From positions 246,761,502-246,825,501 of the forward strand of contig NC_081409.1 in assembly GCF_030272615.1 (NCBI RefSeq): a DNA stretch of 64,000 nt, given 5' to 3'. Each line of letters begins with the position of its first letter. Within the stretch, counting starts at the first letter, position 1. The translations under genes and the position numbers were made by a program. The DNA is from Cryptomeria japonica (taxonomy: Eukaryota; Streptophyta; Pinopsida; Cupressales; Cupressaceae). Shown here in pieces: positions 21,518-33,332 of the stretch. The notes below the pieces were generated by a model. The model worked only from the letters and a program-made list of their open reading frames with translations, searched no databases and was not told the origin of the DNA.

Positions 21518-24061
21518 GAACTAGGTCTTGACCAAGATGTGTGAGACTAGATGAAAATGGAAAGAGTATGGAAGACCAAGAGTTGGATGGAATGTAAATG
21601 AATCTGAGGTTTACTTGCAATGTCCAAAGTGTAAGACCAAGTATGTATGTAGTAGAGTAGGTGTGGCTTCCAAAGAGATGATAGTTTCTGTTGATGAGGT
21701 AAGTTGACCTTGACTCTAAGTAAGACCAAATGAGACCCAAAGGTGATAGACCTTGATGAGGGATCACTTAACAAAATGTTGTTGTATGTAGTGTGTTGAC
21801 AAAGTAAGATGAGGACAAGCAAGTGACCTTTTGACTCAAGTTTAGACAAATGTGAATGTAATGCAAGATGTAAAACAATGATGGACTTTGTGAGACCCAA
21901 AGATAAATTGAATTCTAGATGAAAACCCAAAGAAATAGCCTAGGAAGCTCAAGAATTCTGAAACCGGTTGCTCTTGTTTGTTGAACTATAATTTTTTCCA
22001 ATTTATGAATTTGTTTGCTGTGAGCAAATCTGAATTTGTGACCATTTTTTATGCTAAGAGGACACAATTTTGACGAGGACTCAATGTTTTCAAGTGTTTA
22101 GACTCAAAATGACTCCAAAGAAAGTGTGTTGTTTGATGTAAAAATATTTTTGCATACACTTGATGACACAAAAGACACAATGTTTTGATGTTTGATCTTC
22201 AATGTTTGAATGTTTAAAAGAAGACAAGCACAATTCTTAAGGTTGGCCAGGACAATAGTTGTTGATCCCACATGGGGTTTCCCCCGAGGATATGTTATTC
22301 AAAGCAGATACTTAGATGCTTGACCCCACTGGCTCCACCCTTGACACTCACTTCTCTAGGGAAGCCAAGCATTAGTCCCCATGAAAACCCCCCGTGGTGA
22401 ACTTTGTATCTCTACTAAGAACCGTATGTGTGTGGACCGCTTCAGAGGTCTGACCTCCTACCCCAACAACTAGAAGGATTTCGGCTTTCTAAAATAAAAA
22501 GGTGCTAGTAAGGGCATATGCTTGTGTGGCCATACATGCACCACTTTTAGCTCTGTAAATACAGAAGGCTCCAAGCCGGTAGAGGTTACACCCTACAACT
22601 GATCAAATAAATTTGATCAAACGGGTTTATAGGGAGACATAGTGTCGGTATGAACTAATCAACACACATTACCCATGGCTTTCACCATGGATACAGTTAT
22701 TTATAGTGGTTCGGAAGAGGTGGGTTTTCCTCGCTACCACTTGGGTCGTTCTCTCCTCACTAGTAGTCCTAATGACCACATGGGGAGATAGGCCCTCTAG
22801 AGATTAAACAAAAAGAGCCTATTTCTCAAGACACAAAAGACACTGGTTCAATTTTAGTGCACCAATTGAAGTGTTTAGTAATCTATGAAAACAAGGCACA
22901 CAATAAAGATCAAAAACCCTTGCCAAAATTCTGCAACAAAGATTTGTTATTAGTTTTGCAATAATACCCCTCCTGCAAGCACACAAGTTAGGTAAATTTT
23001 AGATCCAAAAGACTTTGTGAAATAGGGGGCCTTCAACAATGCGTTTTTTGACAAATTCAAAGATCTGGTTTTCCATGAGTTCTTTTGCATCATAAAAAAC
23101 AAAGAACCTGTAAAATTTCAAGACATTTTCATAAATGTAAAAAAATCCAAAAAAATTGCTAATTTGCTCCAAAAATTATTTTTTTATGAAAAATCATAAA
23201 AAATTCATATAAAATGCACAATTGATCCAAAAAATCTGAATTTTTTACTAGACACTCATGATAGCCTTCCACACCTGCATAAAAAAATTCCTACAAAAAT
23301 TCCAAGTAGTTTGTGCGATATGATCAAAATAATGCAAAACCCTAACTTTTAAAGATCTGATTTTTTAGAAATTAATTTTCTTCAAAATTAAAATCAGAAA
23401 GAATAGATCCTATGTATAATTCTAAGATATTTCCAAAAATGTAATAAAATCCAAAAAATTCACTCATTTTCTCTCAAAATTAATATTTTATGAAAATACA
23501 TAAAAAAAATCATAGAAAATTCAAATATGCTCTAAAAAATCTGAATTTTTTACTGAGAAAATCTGATAATGTTCTTGACCTTCAAAACAAATTTGATGCC
23601 AAATTTAAAATCCGTTTGTGAGATCTAATCAAAATAATGAAAAACCCTAATTTTTAAAGATCCATTTTTTTAGGAAATATTTTGCATCAAAATTAAAATC
23701 ACAATGAACAGATCTTGTGTATAATTCTGAGAGATTTTGAAAAATGTAATAAAATCCGAAAAATTCTCTCATTTGCTCATAAAATTAATTTTTTATGAAA
23801 AATAAAAAAAATCATAGAAAATTCAAATAGGCCCCAAAAAATATAAATTTTGGATTGCGAGCTCTTGATACTGTCCCAAACTTGTAAACAAAATTTGATG
23901 CAAAAATGACAAGTTATTTGTGATATCGGATCAAATCTCTCCAAGATCTTGATTTTGTGTCCAAAACCCTAGCTGCACAAGGTTATTTTCCAAATTGTTT
24001 TACAAAACAACAATATAGGGTTAGAAAAATCTGCAAAAACATAGATCTAACAAAAATCCAT
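21518..24061 (-). other. 5' leader of outer Tat-like element
   Basis: About 2.5 kb between the PBS and gag without a credible gene. It contains a triplicated A/T-rich block (23040-23940) and a more ordinary stretch at 22250-22800. Long leaders are common in Tat-lineage elements. Confidence 0.6.
23040..23940. repeat. three imperfect tandem copies of a ~297-bp block
   Basis: Anchors such as CCCTAACTTTTAAAGATC recur near 23055 (weak), 23352, 23650 and 23945 (weak). Each copy has ATCCAAAAAATT..., TATGAAAAAT... and TCTGAATTTTTTAC in the same order. Copies are roughly 75-85% alike by eye. Confidence 0.7.
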
Positions 24062-24082
24062 GTCCCACCGGGTGTGCCAAAA
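24062..24082 (-). other. primer binding site of outer Tat-like element
   Basis: The minus strand reads TTTTGGCACACCCGGTGGGAC directly after the LTR end. The TTTGGC...GTGGGAC form resembles primer sites of other plant Tat elements, not the iMet type. I cannot name the tRNA with certainty. Confidence 0.6.
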
Positions 24083-24879
24083 TGCTTATAGTAAAAATGG
24101 AAACAACAATATTGAAAGACTAAATGGATTCAACCACAAAACCCTAGCCTAACAACAACAAAGATCCACCATAACATATGAAGATTACCTAAGACAATGC
24201 AAATGAAATGAAATCACAAATATTATACCATCACATGTCTAATAGGGTTTGGATCTCCATTCTTCCTATCTCCATTGATCTTGCTTGATATATTTGCTCT
24301 CAGATTTTATGTGTGCACAAGAGCTCAACAAAGAACGGAAATGTGGTTGTAAGTAGGTTTGATCGCATATGAAAGTTTGAATGCTAGAAGGCTTGATTAG
24401 GATAGATTGAATAGAATGATTAGGGTTGATAATGAAGGAAGCATCTCCTTATATAAAAGACGCTATAAGAAATGGAGGGATAAGATTGAGAGGTGTAAAA
24501 GATAAATGGTCGGCTAGGATTAGAGGGTAGGTAGAGGAAATAAGAAAATAATGAGAGGGTAGGTAATGTAGGAATTAAGAGATGAATGACATGTGGCATG
24601 GGTAGAAAAGGTTAATAAATTAATTAAATAAATAAAGATTCATTTAATTAATAGAAGAAGTGGGATCAATTAAATAAATAAGATATTTATTTAATTTAAG
24701 AGAAAGGATAATTTAAATAAATAAATGTATTTATTTAAATGAGAAATAAGGCTAGAAGAGGATAAATGAATTAATTAAATAAATAAATATTTATTCAATT
24801 AATAGAAGAATTAGGCTTAAAATATTTAAATAAATAAAGATACTTATTTAATTAGATAGGACAATTTTAGGTGTCTACA
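24083..24879 (-). repeat. 5' LTR of outer Tat-like element
   Basis: 797 bp, matching 1090-1887, with about 30 differences by eye plus a small indel. TATA box on the minus strand near 24448-24456. Confidence 0.9.
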
Positions 24880-24884
24880 ACGCT
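24880..24884. other. target-site duplication, right copy (ACGCT)
   Basis: Matches 1085-1089 exactly. Confidence 0.85.
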
Positions 24885-26620
24885 AACCCTGAATTGTCTT
24901 CTGTCTGCCTGAGATTTTCACAACCTAACTGATTTTCTATAGAACACTTGTTAAAGAATTTATCAAATCAAACTTATGCCATGTCAAAGAATCGAAAACA
25001 ATATGATTACTGATGCATTGGTTTTGCAGGTTGTCTAAGGAGAATTGACCAAATATTGTGTATTCTTTAATTCATTTTTAGGCACTTAAATTGCTATTTG
25101 GTTAATGAACAAATCTATATTTTATGTTTGAATAAAAATCTAAGAGGTGGGAGAGTATGCTCTTGTCTGCACAGACAATCAGAAATCTAGACCCTTGAAG
25201 CTTTTTCTAACTTTGAGATTTGTGTACCTTTTAGCGGGCCTGTCATAGTGGGAAAAAGTAATCACCCTATGAGAACGACCCAAATGAGTACAGCTTAACC
25301 CAAGAATTCTGACTCACTATAATAAATAGGCCTTTCAGGATTAAAGTCTCAGAGGACGAGATTATTTGAGTTTACTCTTTTGAGATCTCTCATATCGGGC
25401 ATTTTGTAGGGCCTCACAGTCTCAATCACGCTTGCGTGACTACAACTTGTTTCGGTACCTTGACGGGCTATAGGCCTCAATCGTTCTTGCGCAACTTCAA
25501 GGGGTAATTTCAAACGGAAATCCTTACTACAAACTTTAAAATAGAAGCTACCTGGTTCACCTCCGAAAAGGGGGATAATCTTTGTGCAAGAGAGATAGTA
25601 ACTCTCCCAAGATACTTTCCATATCGTGCCCCCATTAGCATTTGGAGTCGACTAATATGGCATTGAGAATCCATTGCGTGAGACTCAATGATCGTTTTTG
25701 GATTAGCTATTAGGTGTGTACCTAAGTTTGCAAGAAAAGGTTTTCTCTCTCAACCAACTTCCTTAGAATTAGCGTGGTGTGTTTGAAATCACTTTGGATC
25801 TTACGTGTTTGTTGTGTTTTTCTGTCCAAAGCTGAAAACTGAAAATCTAATAACTGGAAAAACTCAAAACAAATAAAAAAATCAGTCAAATTCAGTGGTC
25901 ACAAACTCAGTTACCTTGTCAAATTTTTTTTTGCCTCTGGTCATAATTGTCGTACGAGCTTCCTAATTCATCGTCCAAGTCATCTAATTTGTCATATGAG
26001 TTACCTACATTGTCGTCTGAGTCATCTAGTTTGTCATTCTGTCTTCTCCAAACTGTCATTCTGGTCTCTGAAGATTTTTCATCTGGGCTTATAAACTTTG
26101 TTGTACGAGTCACACTGGTTTCTAAAGAGTTGTCATCTGGTGAGCTTTAAATTGTCATTCGAGTATAGGCAACAACTCGTACGAATATCTATTTTTATCG
26201 TCTAGAAGATACTAAACTATCATCTGGGTTGTTACATTTTGTCGTACGAGCCTCTATTTTGTCAGTTCAGAAGTCTATCTTTTTGTGTCCTTTTCAGATC
26301 TATCGTACTTGTTGAATCAGTCTGCAGTGAGCATAAATCTAGAAATTTTAATCTTGAGCATAAACAGCCTTGATAGTGTACCTCCATCGTTGTGTTGCAT
26401 GACTTTGTCTATCATCTCCTAGCTAGTTCAATCAATCGCTTATCCAACTTAATCAACCTAGGTTGCTTAGATCACATCTTATACAACATAGATCGTTCTT
26501 GAAACCATACTAGGTCTTAGTCACCTCTCTCAATCACTATGTTAAACACATAACTAGCTTCAATTTGATCTTGACATCTGCATCACATCTAACTCTCGGA
26601 CACTTTGATTTTAAATATCT
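24885..26620 (+). mobile_element. continuation of the interrupted LTR and/or leader of the plus-strand element
   Basis: No protein-coding sequence is recognisable. It follows on from 1084 across the outer insertion. The CGTACGA words at 25950-26260 repeat those at 922 and 1007, supporting continuity. Where the LTR ends and the leader begins is unclear: no primer binding site was identified. Gag similarity starts at about 26621. Confidence 0.45.
25940..26290. repeat. degenerate short repeats around TTGTCGTACGAG
   Basis: Diverged copies of a 20-35 bp word built on TTGTCRTMYGAG and TCATCTGG occur about ten times. The best core TCGTACGA is an 8-bp palindrome. It translates into a short Asp/Ser-rich frame on either strand, which is an artefact. 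Confidence 0.55.
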
Positions 26621-28840
26621 GTTCAAACCAGGAGCTCTTCTAAGAATAAGAACAAGAAAAAGGAAGAGACAGTAACATTGCAAACTAATCCATTTTTCCA
26701 AGAACAACCAATTTTTTACGAACCTTTTGAACAACAAACTTTAGACAAACCTTCATCTTCAAACAAACCACTTTTGGATCAATCCTTATCTTCCAATATG
26801 TTTGAAGGAAGACAAGAAAAAGAGGTCGATAAATGTAAAGCTCGTGATGACCTTAGCATCCAGGCTAATGATAATGATTCTTCTTCCAGTGATTCTGAAG
26901 TTTCCGAACCTAGAGAAGATACAATAGTGAAATGTCAAAAGGACAAAGACTTTAGAAAGATGATGAAGATTATCATGGCTCGAGAAAAAGAAGAATACTT
27001 TCTAGAATTGGCCAAACAAGGAGCCAAACTCCCCCCTGATTACAATGTTGAAAGTCTTATCACTAAAGAAGACAATACTCCAGTAGCATTGGTGACAAAA
27101 CAATTACAAGAACTAAAAACTGAGATTAAAAAAATGAAAAACAAGGACAAATCTCCTATGAAATATTCCTTGGATATAATTTTCTCATTTCCATTCGACA
27201 AAACTCTTTACATGCCTCCATTTCCTTCAAGAACATAAATTCCTAAGTTTGATAAATATGATGGCAACTCAGATCCCCAAGACTATGTCCGATAATTTTG
27301 TGCTCTATGTATGGAGTTCATGCATGAACAAACTTATCTCATGCGCCTCTTTCCAAGAAGTTTAAGAGGATACACTATGGAATGGTTTTCAAGCCTACTT
27401 GTAGGAATTAAATCTTTTGAAGAACTAGTTGAATTATTTCTACAACAATAATCCTATAACATTCACCATCCGGTCACAATGATTGAGATTTGTAATACCA
27501 AACAGAAGACAAGAGAACCTTTTCTTACTTTCATTCAGCATTGGAGAAAGAGATTCTCTAGATATTCATGACCCATTCCTAATTCTAAGAAAATGGGCAT
27601 CTTTGTCAATAATCTGATTCCTGATTTGAAATATAATATCCAAATGCAAGTATACCCTCCATTCAACAAAATGGTGGATAGTTCTCTCAAAATGGAAGAC
27701 GTGCTTGTAAGGAAAGGAGATATGTCACTTTATAAAGAAACACATCAAGTCTCTAGTTCCAAAGAAAAGAACAAATATTGGAAGTATGGCAAAGATAATA
27801 ACAAAAACATTGTTAATGACCAAGTAGTTGATCATGTCAAACCAAAATCAAAACCTGTAGTATTCAATCTGACTATCAGAACATAAGCCCTCAAAGAAGT
27901 TGAAAGCGCTACAAAAAATCCACCTAAGAAATCAAAAGAGTGGTTTAAAGAGAAACCTTGGGTTTCAAAACCTAAGAGTGATTTTACTCCTCTGGGTGAA
28001 TCCTATGAGTCAAATTTTAAAACTCTATTGGCAAACAAACTGATCACATTGCCTGACAACTCTAAGCCATATGATCCTGAGGTCAAACCTAAATGGTGGA
28101 GGGAAAATGAATACTATGAATATCATCGAAACACTAGTCATACAACAAATAACTGCATGAAACTCAAACACGAGATTCAAGACCTCATCGATGCTGGCAA
28201 AATTGTTGTTGGAAATCATGCAACCAATGCTGATGACAAGGCTTTCAAAGATCCCTTACCTGCTTATGAGAAGGGAGATTCCTCAAAATTCAAGGGATGT
28301 GCCAAGGTCAATTACACCTATGCCAACAATGACAATGTGATCAACATGATTGAATCTTCCCAATCTGAATATTGCAATATGATCATAGTTAAAGATAAAC
28401 AAAATAAAACACAAACTGCAAATGTTGTAACCCGCACTCAAAAGAAGGTTACTCTCAAAGGAGCTAGCTCTTCCTCCCCTGATCAAACATCATAAAATCC
28501 ATTTACAATGTCAAACATACCAACTTCTTCAAACAAACAACCAGATATGATCACGGCTAAATCTAAACAACTGACTTCATCATCTTCTTCTGGTTATAGC
28601 ATTGTTGAACAATTAAAACGAGCTACCGCTCAAATCACCATTCTTGAACTACTTAAAATATCTTATGCTCATAGAGAGATTCTGGACAAAGCTTCACTCA
28701 CTACTAACGTCCCTAAAGACTTAGATTTGGGTCGATTTCAATCTATGGTGGGTCACTTGACTTCACCTCACTACTTGTCCTTTTCTGAAGAAGATGACAA
28801 TTCACTGAATCATCCACATAACCGGCCCATTGCATATTGA
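26621..28840 (+). pseudogene. gag of plus-strand Tat-like element
   Basis: Starts around QTRSSSKNKNKKKEE. A long Ser/Glu-rich region with a coiled coil (LVTKQLQELKTEIKKMKNKD) leads to SFPFDKTLYMPPFPS and the gag core (IPKFDKYDGNSDPQDYV, YLMRLFPRSLRGYTMEWF, FLTFIQHWRKRFSRYS). The Cys/His block at about 28090-28150 (YYEYHRNTSHTTNNC) has lost its first Cys relative to the outer element's version. Stops occur at about 27236, 27292, 27451, 27571, 27884 and 28493. The linker (ITILELLKISYAHREILDKA) precedes protease as in the outer element. Confidence 0.8.
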
Positions 28841-28957
28841 AGCTATGATCCATAAGCACCGAGTCAAGCGTGTTTTGATAGATGAAGGCGCTAGATTGAA
28901 TATTTGTACCTACAATTTACTAAGGCAGTTGGGATTTTCTAATAATGTCATTGATCC
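28841..28957 (+). pseudogene. protease, N-terminal part (split)
   Basis: Read in the +1 frame relative to the gag end: EAMIHKHRVKRVLIDEGARL, NICTYNLLRQLGFSNNVID. The active site D-E-G replaces D-S/T-G. Interrupted at 28957 by the 2176-bp element; the rest continues at 31139. Confidence 0.75.
28953..28957. other. target-site duplication, left (GATCC)
   Basis: GATCC here against GATCT at 31134-31138, with one mismatch. Joining the flanks at one copy gives the expected uninterrupted protease frame (NNVID then LTKKITIKSYDEE). Confidence 0.65.
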
Positions 28958-29465
28958 TGTTGGTATAAATAATTATTCATCTTTGATATTATTACACCTT
29001 ACTTAAGTTTACTTAGGTAAATGCATTTCATAGTAGTTTGGGTATGAGACACTTGGGTGTTTGTGCCACATTGGGATAGTGTGTGTAGGAGAATTTCCAC
29101 CTTTTATGGTGTGATCTTGTTACTACTCTATCATATCCACTTATTGTGGAGTGATAAATCCACCACCGGTGGGTGATCCACCTCATGTGGAATATTTTAT
29201 TGTTTCTCCTACCTACCCTCACCTATTTCCTAGCTACCTCTGTTTCTTATTGAGCCACATGTCATGTTTGTGTGGTCACATATCCATATAGCCTTGCCTA
29301 TATAAGTAGCCTCATCTACATTGTTTGTATGAACAATCATTGAACGATTGATGATCCAGTTGATCACATTTTGCATCTTGATAGAATACAGTTTATTCCT
29401 ATCATCTATTTTGTTCTCTCTTATTTGTGTTTTCCATTGCCCCTAGATCTTGGCAAAATCTCACA
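28958..29465 (+). repeat. 5' LTR of short non-autonomous element
   Basis: 508 bp, TGTTGGTATAAATA ... AAATCTCACA. TATA box CTATATAAG at about 29296-29304. Confidence 0.9.
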
Positions 29466-29480
29466 TGGTATCAGAGCCAT
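29466..29480 (+). other. primer binding site (initiator Met tRNA)
   Basis: TGGTATCAGAGCCAT directly follows the LTR, the classical plant PBS complementary to tRNA-iMet. Confidence 0.95.
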
Positions 29481-30612
29481 GTTATTAAAAAGAAATTTAA
29501 AAAAAAATTAAAAAAAAAGTTTTTTATAAAGTTTTTTTTTTATCTTTAATAAATTTTTATTAAAGTTTTTTTTCAATTTTCTTTAAAAAAATGACTATCG
29601 CCTTTTTTATTTTTTTTCTTTATTTTTTAATAAAGTTTTTATGGGGGGCATAATAAATTGTTTTTTCTAGATTTTTCAAATCTTTTAAAAACACAAATAT
29701 CATTTAATAAGTCAAATTGGGAACACCTTTTTTCTTGTCACTTCACACCTGTCTTGAAGTGCTTCCAACCGACAGTCAAGGAGGGGGGGGTGGGCTGATT
29801 TGCTCCTTTATATCTCTTGGCCACATCCCAATCGGAGCCATCTTTTTCTGCAGTATTCTGCAGGGCTTCTTGGTGGCATCATTTTCATGTTTCCAGATTT
29901 GCACTATCATGTTGTATGCTCTTGCATGAGCAATGTTGTACTCGCACTATCATAAAGTGTCACACCTCTTTGTATCTTGTTATTGTTGACTATTTGATGT
30001 AACCCTCTCGTACACGTAGAATAGGAATATCTTGTGAGACTTGGTGCATGGCTCTAGTTGAGACTTAGATTGTACACATTTGTGCATGGCTCCCATGAGA
30101 CTTGGATTGTACCAGTATTTCTACCATTTACGAGTATCCAGATGATGCTCAAAGCAGGTTGTCTCCATGCCTGATCTTCTTTTTTGTTGCAGCAAGTGAT
30201 TCATCATCATTGACATGATACCTGGTTTTGTCACACTTTGACATTATTGGTGCAACATAGGCTCTCATTCTTCCTTATGGGGAGGTATTTTCAGTCAACA
30301 TCATTGGACCATCCTTGCAGGAGATTCGACATTGAGGGGGAGCTTCATGGTCTCTTCTTCTCTCTTATGGGGGGGACATATTTTTTCTTCTCATTCATCA
30401 TTAAGAGCATTGTGTGCTTTCATCATCTCTCTTTTGGGGGAGGGTTTTTTCCCTTTGCGTTTTTCTCTCTTTCCCCACTTTGTGAGAGATTTCATTGCAT
30501 TGGTTTTCATGCATTTGCATTTGTACATGGGTACCTAACATGGCCTTGTAGCCGAGACCCATCTTACATTGCTTAGTTGCATTGTAGACTTAAGTGCATT
30601 CCCCTAAGTTGC

Positions 30613-30625
30613 TCTTAAGGGGGGG
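30613..30625 (+). other. polypurine tract of short element
   Basis: TCTTAAGGGGGGG directly precedes the 3' LTR's TGTTGG. Confidence 0.8.
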
Positions 30626-31133
30626 TGTTGGTGTAAATAATTATTCATCTTTGATATTATTACAGCTTACTTAAGTTTACTTAGGTACATGCATTTCATA
30701 GTAGTTTGGGTATGAGACACTTGGGTGTTTGTGCCACATTGGGATAATGTGTGTAGGAGAATTTCCACCTTTTATGGTGTGATCTTGTTACTACTCTATC
30801 ATATCCACTTATTGTGGAGTGATAAATCCACCATCGGTGGGTGATCCACCTCATGTGGAATATTTTATTGTTTCTCCTACCTACCCTCACCTATTTCCTA
30901 CCTACCCCTGTTTCTTATTGAGCCACGTGTCATGTTTGTGTGCTCACATATCCATATAACCTTGCCTATATAAGCAGCCTCATCTACATTGTTTGTACGA
31001 ACAATCATTGAACGATTGATGATCCAGTTGATCACATTTTGCATCTTGATAGAATACTGTTTATTCCTATCATCTATTTTGTTCTCTCTTATTTGTGTTT
31101 TCCATTGCCTCTAGATCTTGGCAAAATCTCACA
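30626..31133 (+). repeat. 3' LTR of short non-autonomous element
   Basis: 508 bp, same length as the 5' LTR. TATA box conserved at about 30964-30972. Confidence 0.9.
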
Positions 31134-31138
31134 GATCT

Positions 31139-31655
31139 AACAAAGAAAATAACAATCAAATCTTATGATGAAGAAGAAAGAACCTCTAAGGGTCTGGTAC
31201 TATTACCGATCAGGGTGGGATATATAGAACGAGATGTTATTTGTTAGGTGCTTGATCTTCCTCTCTCCTACAACATCTTGTTGGGTAGACCATGGATTCA
31301 CGAAATGCAAGCAGTGTCGTCTACTTACCATCAGCGTTTGAAATTTCCCTACAATGGAGATGAAGTCAGTGTTCCTACTGATACAACCTACACCTGTAAT
31401 GCTTTAAAGCAGTGTGCGGATACCCTTGCTCCTCATAGCAAAGTAGCCTTTGCAGCTGAAAGTTTAGAAACTTTGATGAAAGGCTTAGAAAAGAAATTGA
31501 AAATCACAGGTACTGGTATGGATGGATACAAGATAGAACTTGTCCTCTCATTGATGTCTCTTCCACCATCACCAAGACAATGTGGAAAACCATCAGAGAC
31601 TATGAAGCCACAAACTTCAAATACAAACGTCATATATGATGGTTATTTTGTATAG
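31139..31655 (+). pseudogene. protease, C-terminal part (split)
   Basis: KKITIKSYDEEERTSKGLVL, then a stop in place of a residue (31225 region), VLDLPLSYNILLGRPWIHEM and AVSSTYHQRLKFPYNGDEV. The blocks match the outer element's protease (17036-17374), which is uninterrupted at this point. The frame continues to a stop at 31653-31655. Confidence 0.8.
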
Positions 31656-33332
31656 TCCTCTACTTCCCTTGTAGATGAAACAAAAGAAGTGGTTGTTCTC
31701 AAATGGATTTTCAAAGAAGAAAGTGAAAATAGAGAAGGGAACATAGTGATATTTCCCTTGAACAATATGGTCTAGGCTATGAGACGATTCAATGCATGGG
31801 ATATGCAGGTATCGGTCCTTTGGGAAAGCGCCAAGAAGGAATCATTGAACCTATCAAGTTACAAACTAAGTCTACAAATGATAAAACTGGACTTGGCTAC
31901 CATCTAGAAGAGTCATCAAATAAAAAACATACTTCTAATCAACAACCTAAGTGGAGGAAAAAGATACTACATCCAACATCACAAGAAGTAAATACTCAAC
32001 AAATTCAGGACGAGTATGAGAAAGAAAAAGAAGAATTGGCAATCAAGAGAGAAGAAACATCTTGTAATCAAGTTCCAACCGTATCAGCAATCACACTACA
32101 AGAAGTAGATGTTCCAAAAGACTCGAGAGAAGAGGTAGAAGGAGTTAAAAACATGTTTGCACCACTAAACATTCCTGTCACATATACGGGAAGAATGCAA
32201 GTAGAGGATTCAAAAATAGACTCGAATGAGTATGAATGGGGTCCAGAGCCTCTGTTAGATGCATCTACTGAATAAACTCTTGAAGAACCTAATGATATCA
32301 TAGACGAAGCACAAGAAATAATATGCTTGAAGCTGCAAAAGGAAATAGAGGAAATCAAACTAAAAAGACAAGAATATTATGAACAATAGCTGAAAGAAGG
32401 AAAAGCACATGGAATTTCTTCACCTACTATATCTCCCTCTAATGAGATAGAGCAAATCAGATATGGTACTACAAATGAATAATTGGAGGTCATCAGCCCA
32501 AAGGAAGCTGAATGGGAAAGACGACAAAGACTAATAGAGTCATCAAGGTTATGTCAACAGGTATGTCAAATACAAGTGATCATTGAACCAAATCACAAAG
32601 GAACTTGCAACATCAAAGATGTTGATATTGATACTATACATGCTTTCACTAAGCCACTTGAAGAGGAGTTAGAGGATTCATCTTCTGACTCTGATCACTC
32701 TGAAATAAGATCTATTTATGACATTACCTATTCGACACCAAACTATGACTACTTCGTCATGAATGTCGAAACTCTGTCTGAAAATCCTGTTATTGTTGAA
32801 CCACAATATGAAGTCTAGTTCGAAGTAGAGGACGGTGCTAGTGGTAGGTCCGTTGGTTTAGGTCCCCTCAATACTAACGTAAACTTTGATAATCGTGGTC
32901 TAACTCTTCTTGGTCTCGGGATGCTTACACAAGGTAGTCTTCTAGAACTCAACTTGTCGATCTGAGGTTGTGATGACAATACCGTGAATTTCCTTGAACC
33001 TATTAAATCTTTATCCTCAGTACATCATGAGCTTATTGACTATACTCTCCAAGATCAACCCTTGAACATCCCTACCTTTGCCAACGACTATACATTAGCC
33101 TGTTATCTTAATGCAGTCAAAAAAATGGGCTCTTCCACCAATGAACAAAGTGAGAACATGACAACAACACATGTCAAGTATCTTAGTCTCAAAAATAAAA
33201 ATAAAGAAAAATAAGTGTTCTGGTGGCGAAAACCACATTGTGGCGGTGTCAGAATAAAAAATAGTAAAAATAAAGGACGTAACTAACGGTAAAAACCTCT
33301 CTAAGGCACCTGAAGGTGAGATACTTGATATT
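31656..33332 (+). pseudogene. linker between protease and RT, with a G-patch-like motif
   Basis: At 31796-31910 the frame reads MGYAGIGPLGKRQEGIIEPI, then about 10 residues later KTGLGYH. This Gly pattern resembles the G-patch, an RNA-binding motif that also follows protease in some retroviruses. The rest (32000-33200) is Glu/Lys/Ser-rich with stops at 32273, 32387, 32480, 32817 and 32962. A GTGGCGAAAACCAC hairpin word lies at 33223-33236. No enzymatic domain is visible. Confidence 0.55.

Larger units (their letters stand above)
1090..24879 (-). mobile_element. Tat-like Ty3/Gypsy element, RT/RNaseH/IN core missing, host of two nested insertions
   Basis: The ends are two LTRs of about 798 bp (1090-1887, 24083-24879) that differ at roughly 30 positions by eye, with TSD ACGCT. 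Reading the minus strand: LTR, PBS, about 2.5-kb leader, gag (21517-19126), protease (17596-17036), an unassigned coding stretch, integrase C-terminus (16125-15871), 3' region with an antisense mobile-domain ORF, tandem repeats, polypurine tract, LTR. RT, both RNase H domains and the integrase core are absent, although the equivalent plus-strand element (26621-36646) has them. Removing the two nested insertions leaves about 12.3 kb. It is therefore non-autonomous, either decayed or mobilised in trans. Confidence 0.85.
28958..31133 (+). mobile_element. short non-autonomous LTR retrotransposon (2176 bp)
   Basis: Two 508-bp LTRs flank an 1160-bp internal region with no gag or pol. The internal part begins with an iMet-type PBS and ends in a G-rich polypurine tract. 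It contains several TTATGGGGGG / TTTTGGGGGAGG runs, as in the untranslated parts of Copia elements. It must move using proteins of another element. The LTRs differ at about 14 positions by eye (roughly 2.8%). Orientation is set by PBS and polypurine tract. It is TRIM-like in lacking genes, although its LTRs are longer than in typical TRIMs. Confidence 0.9.
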
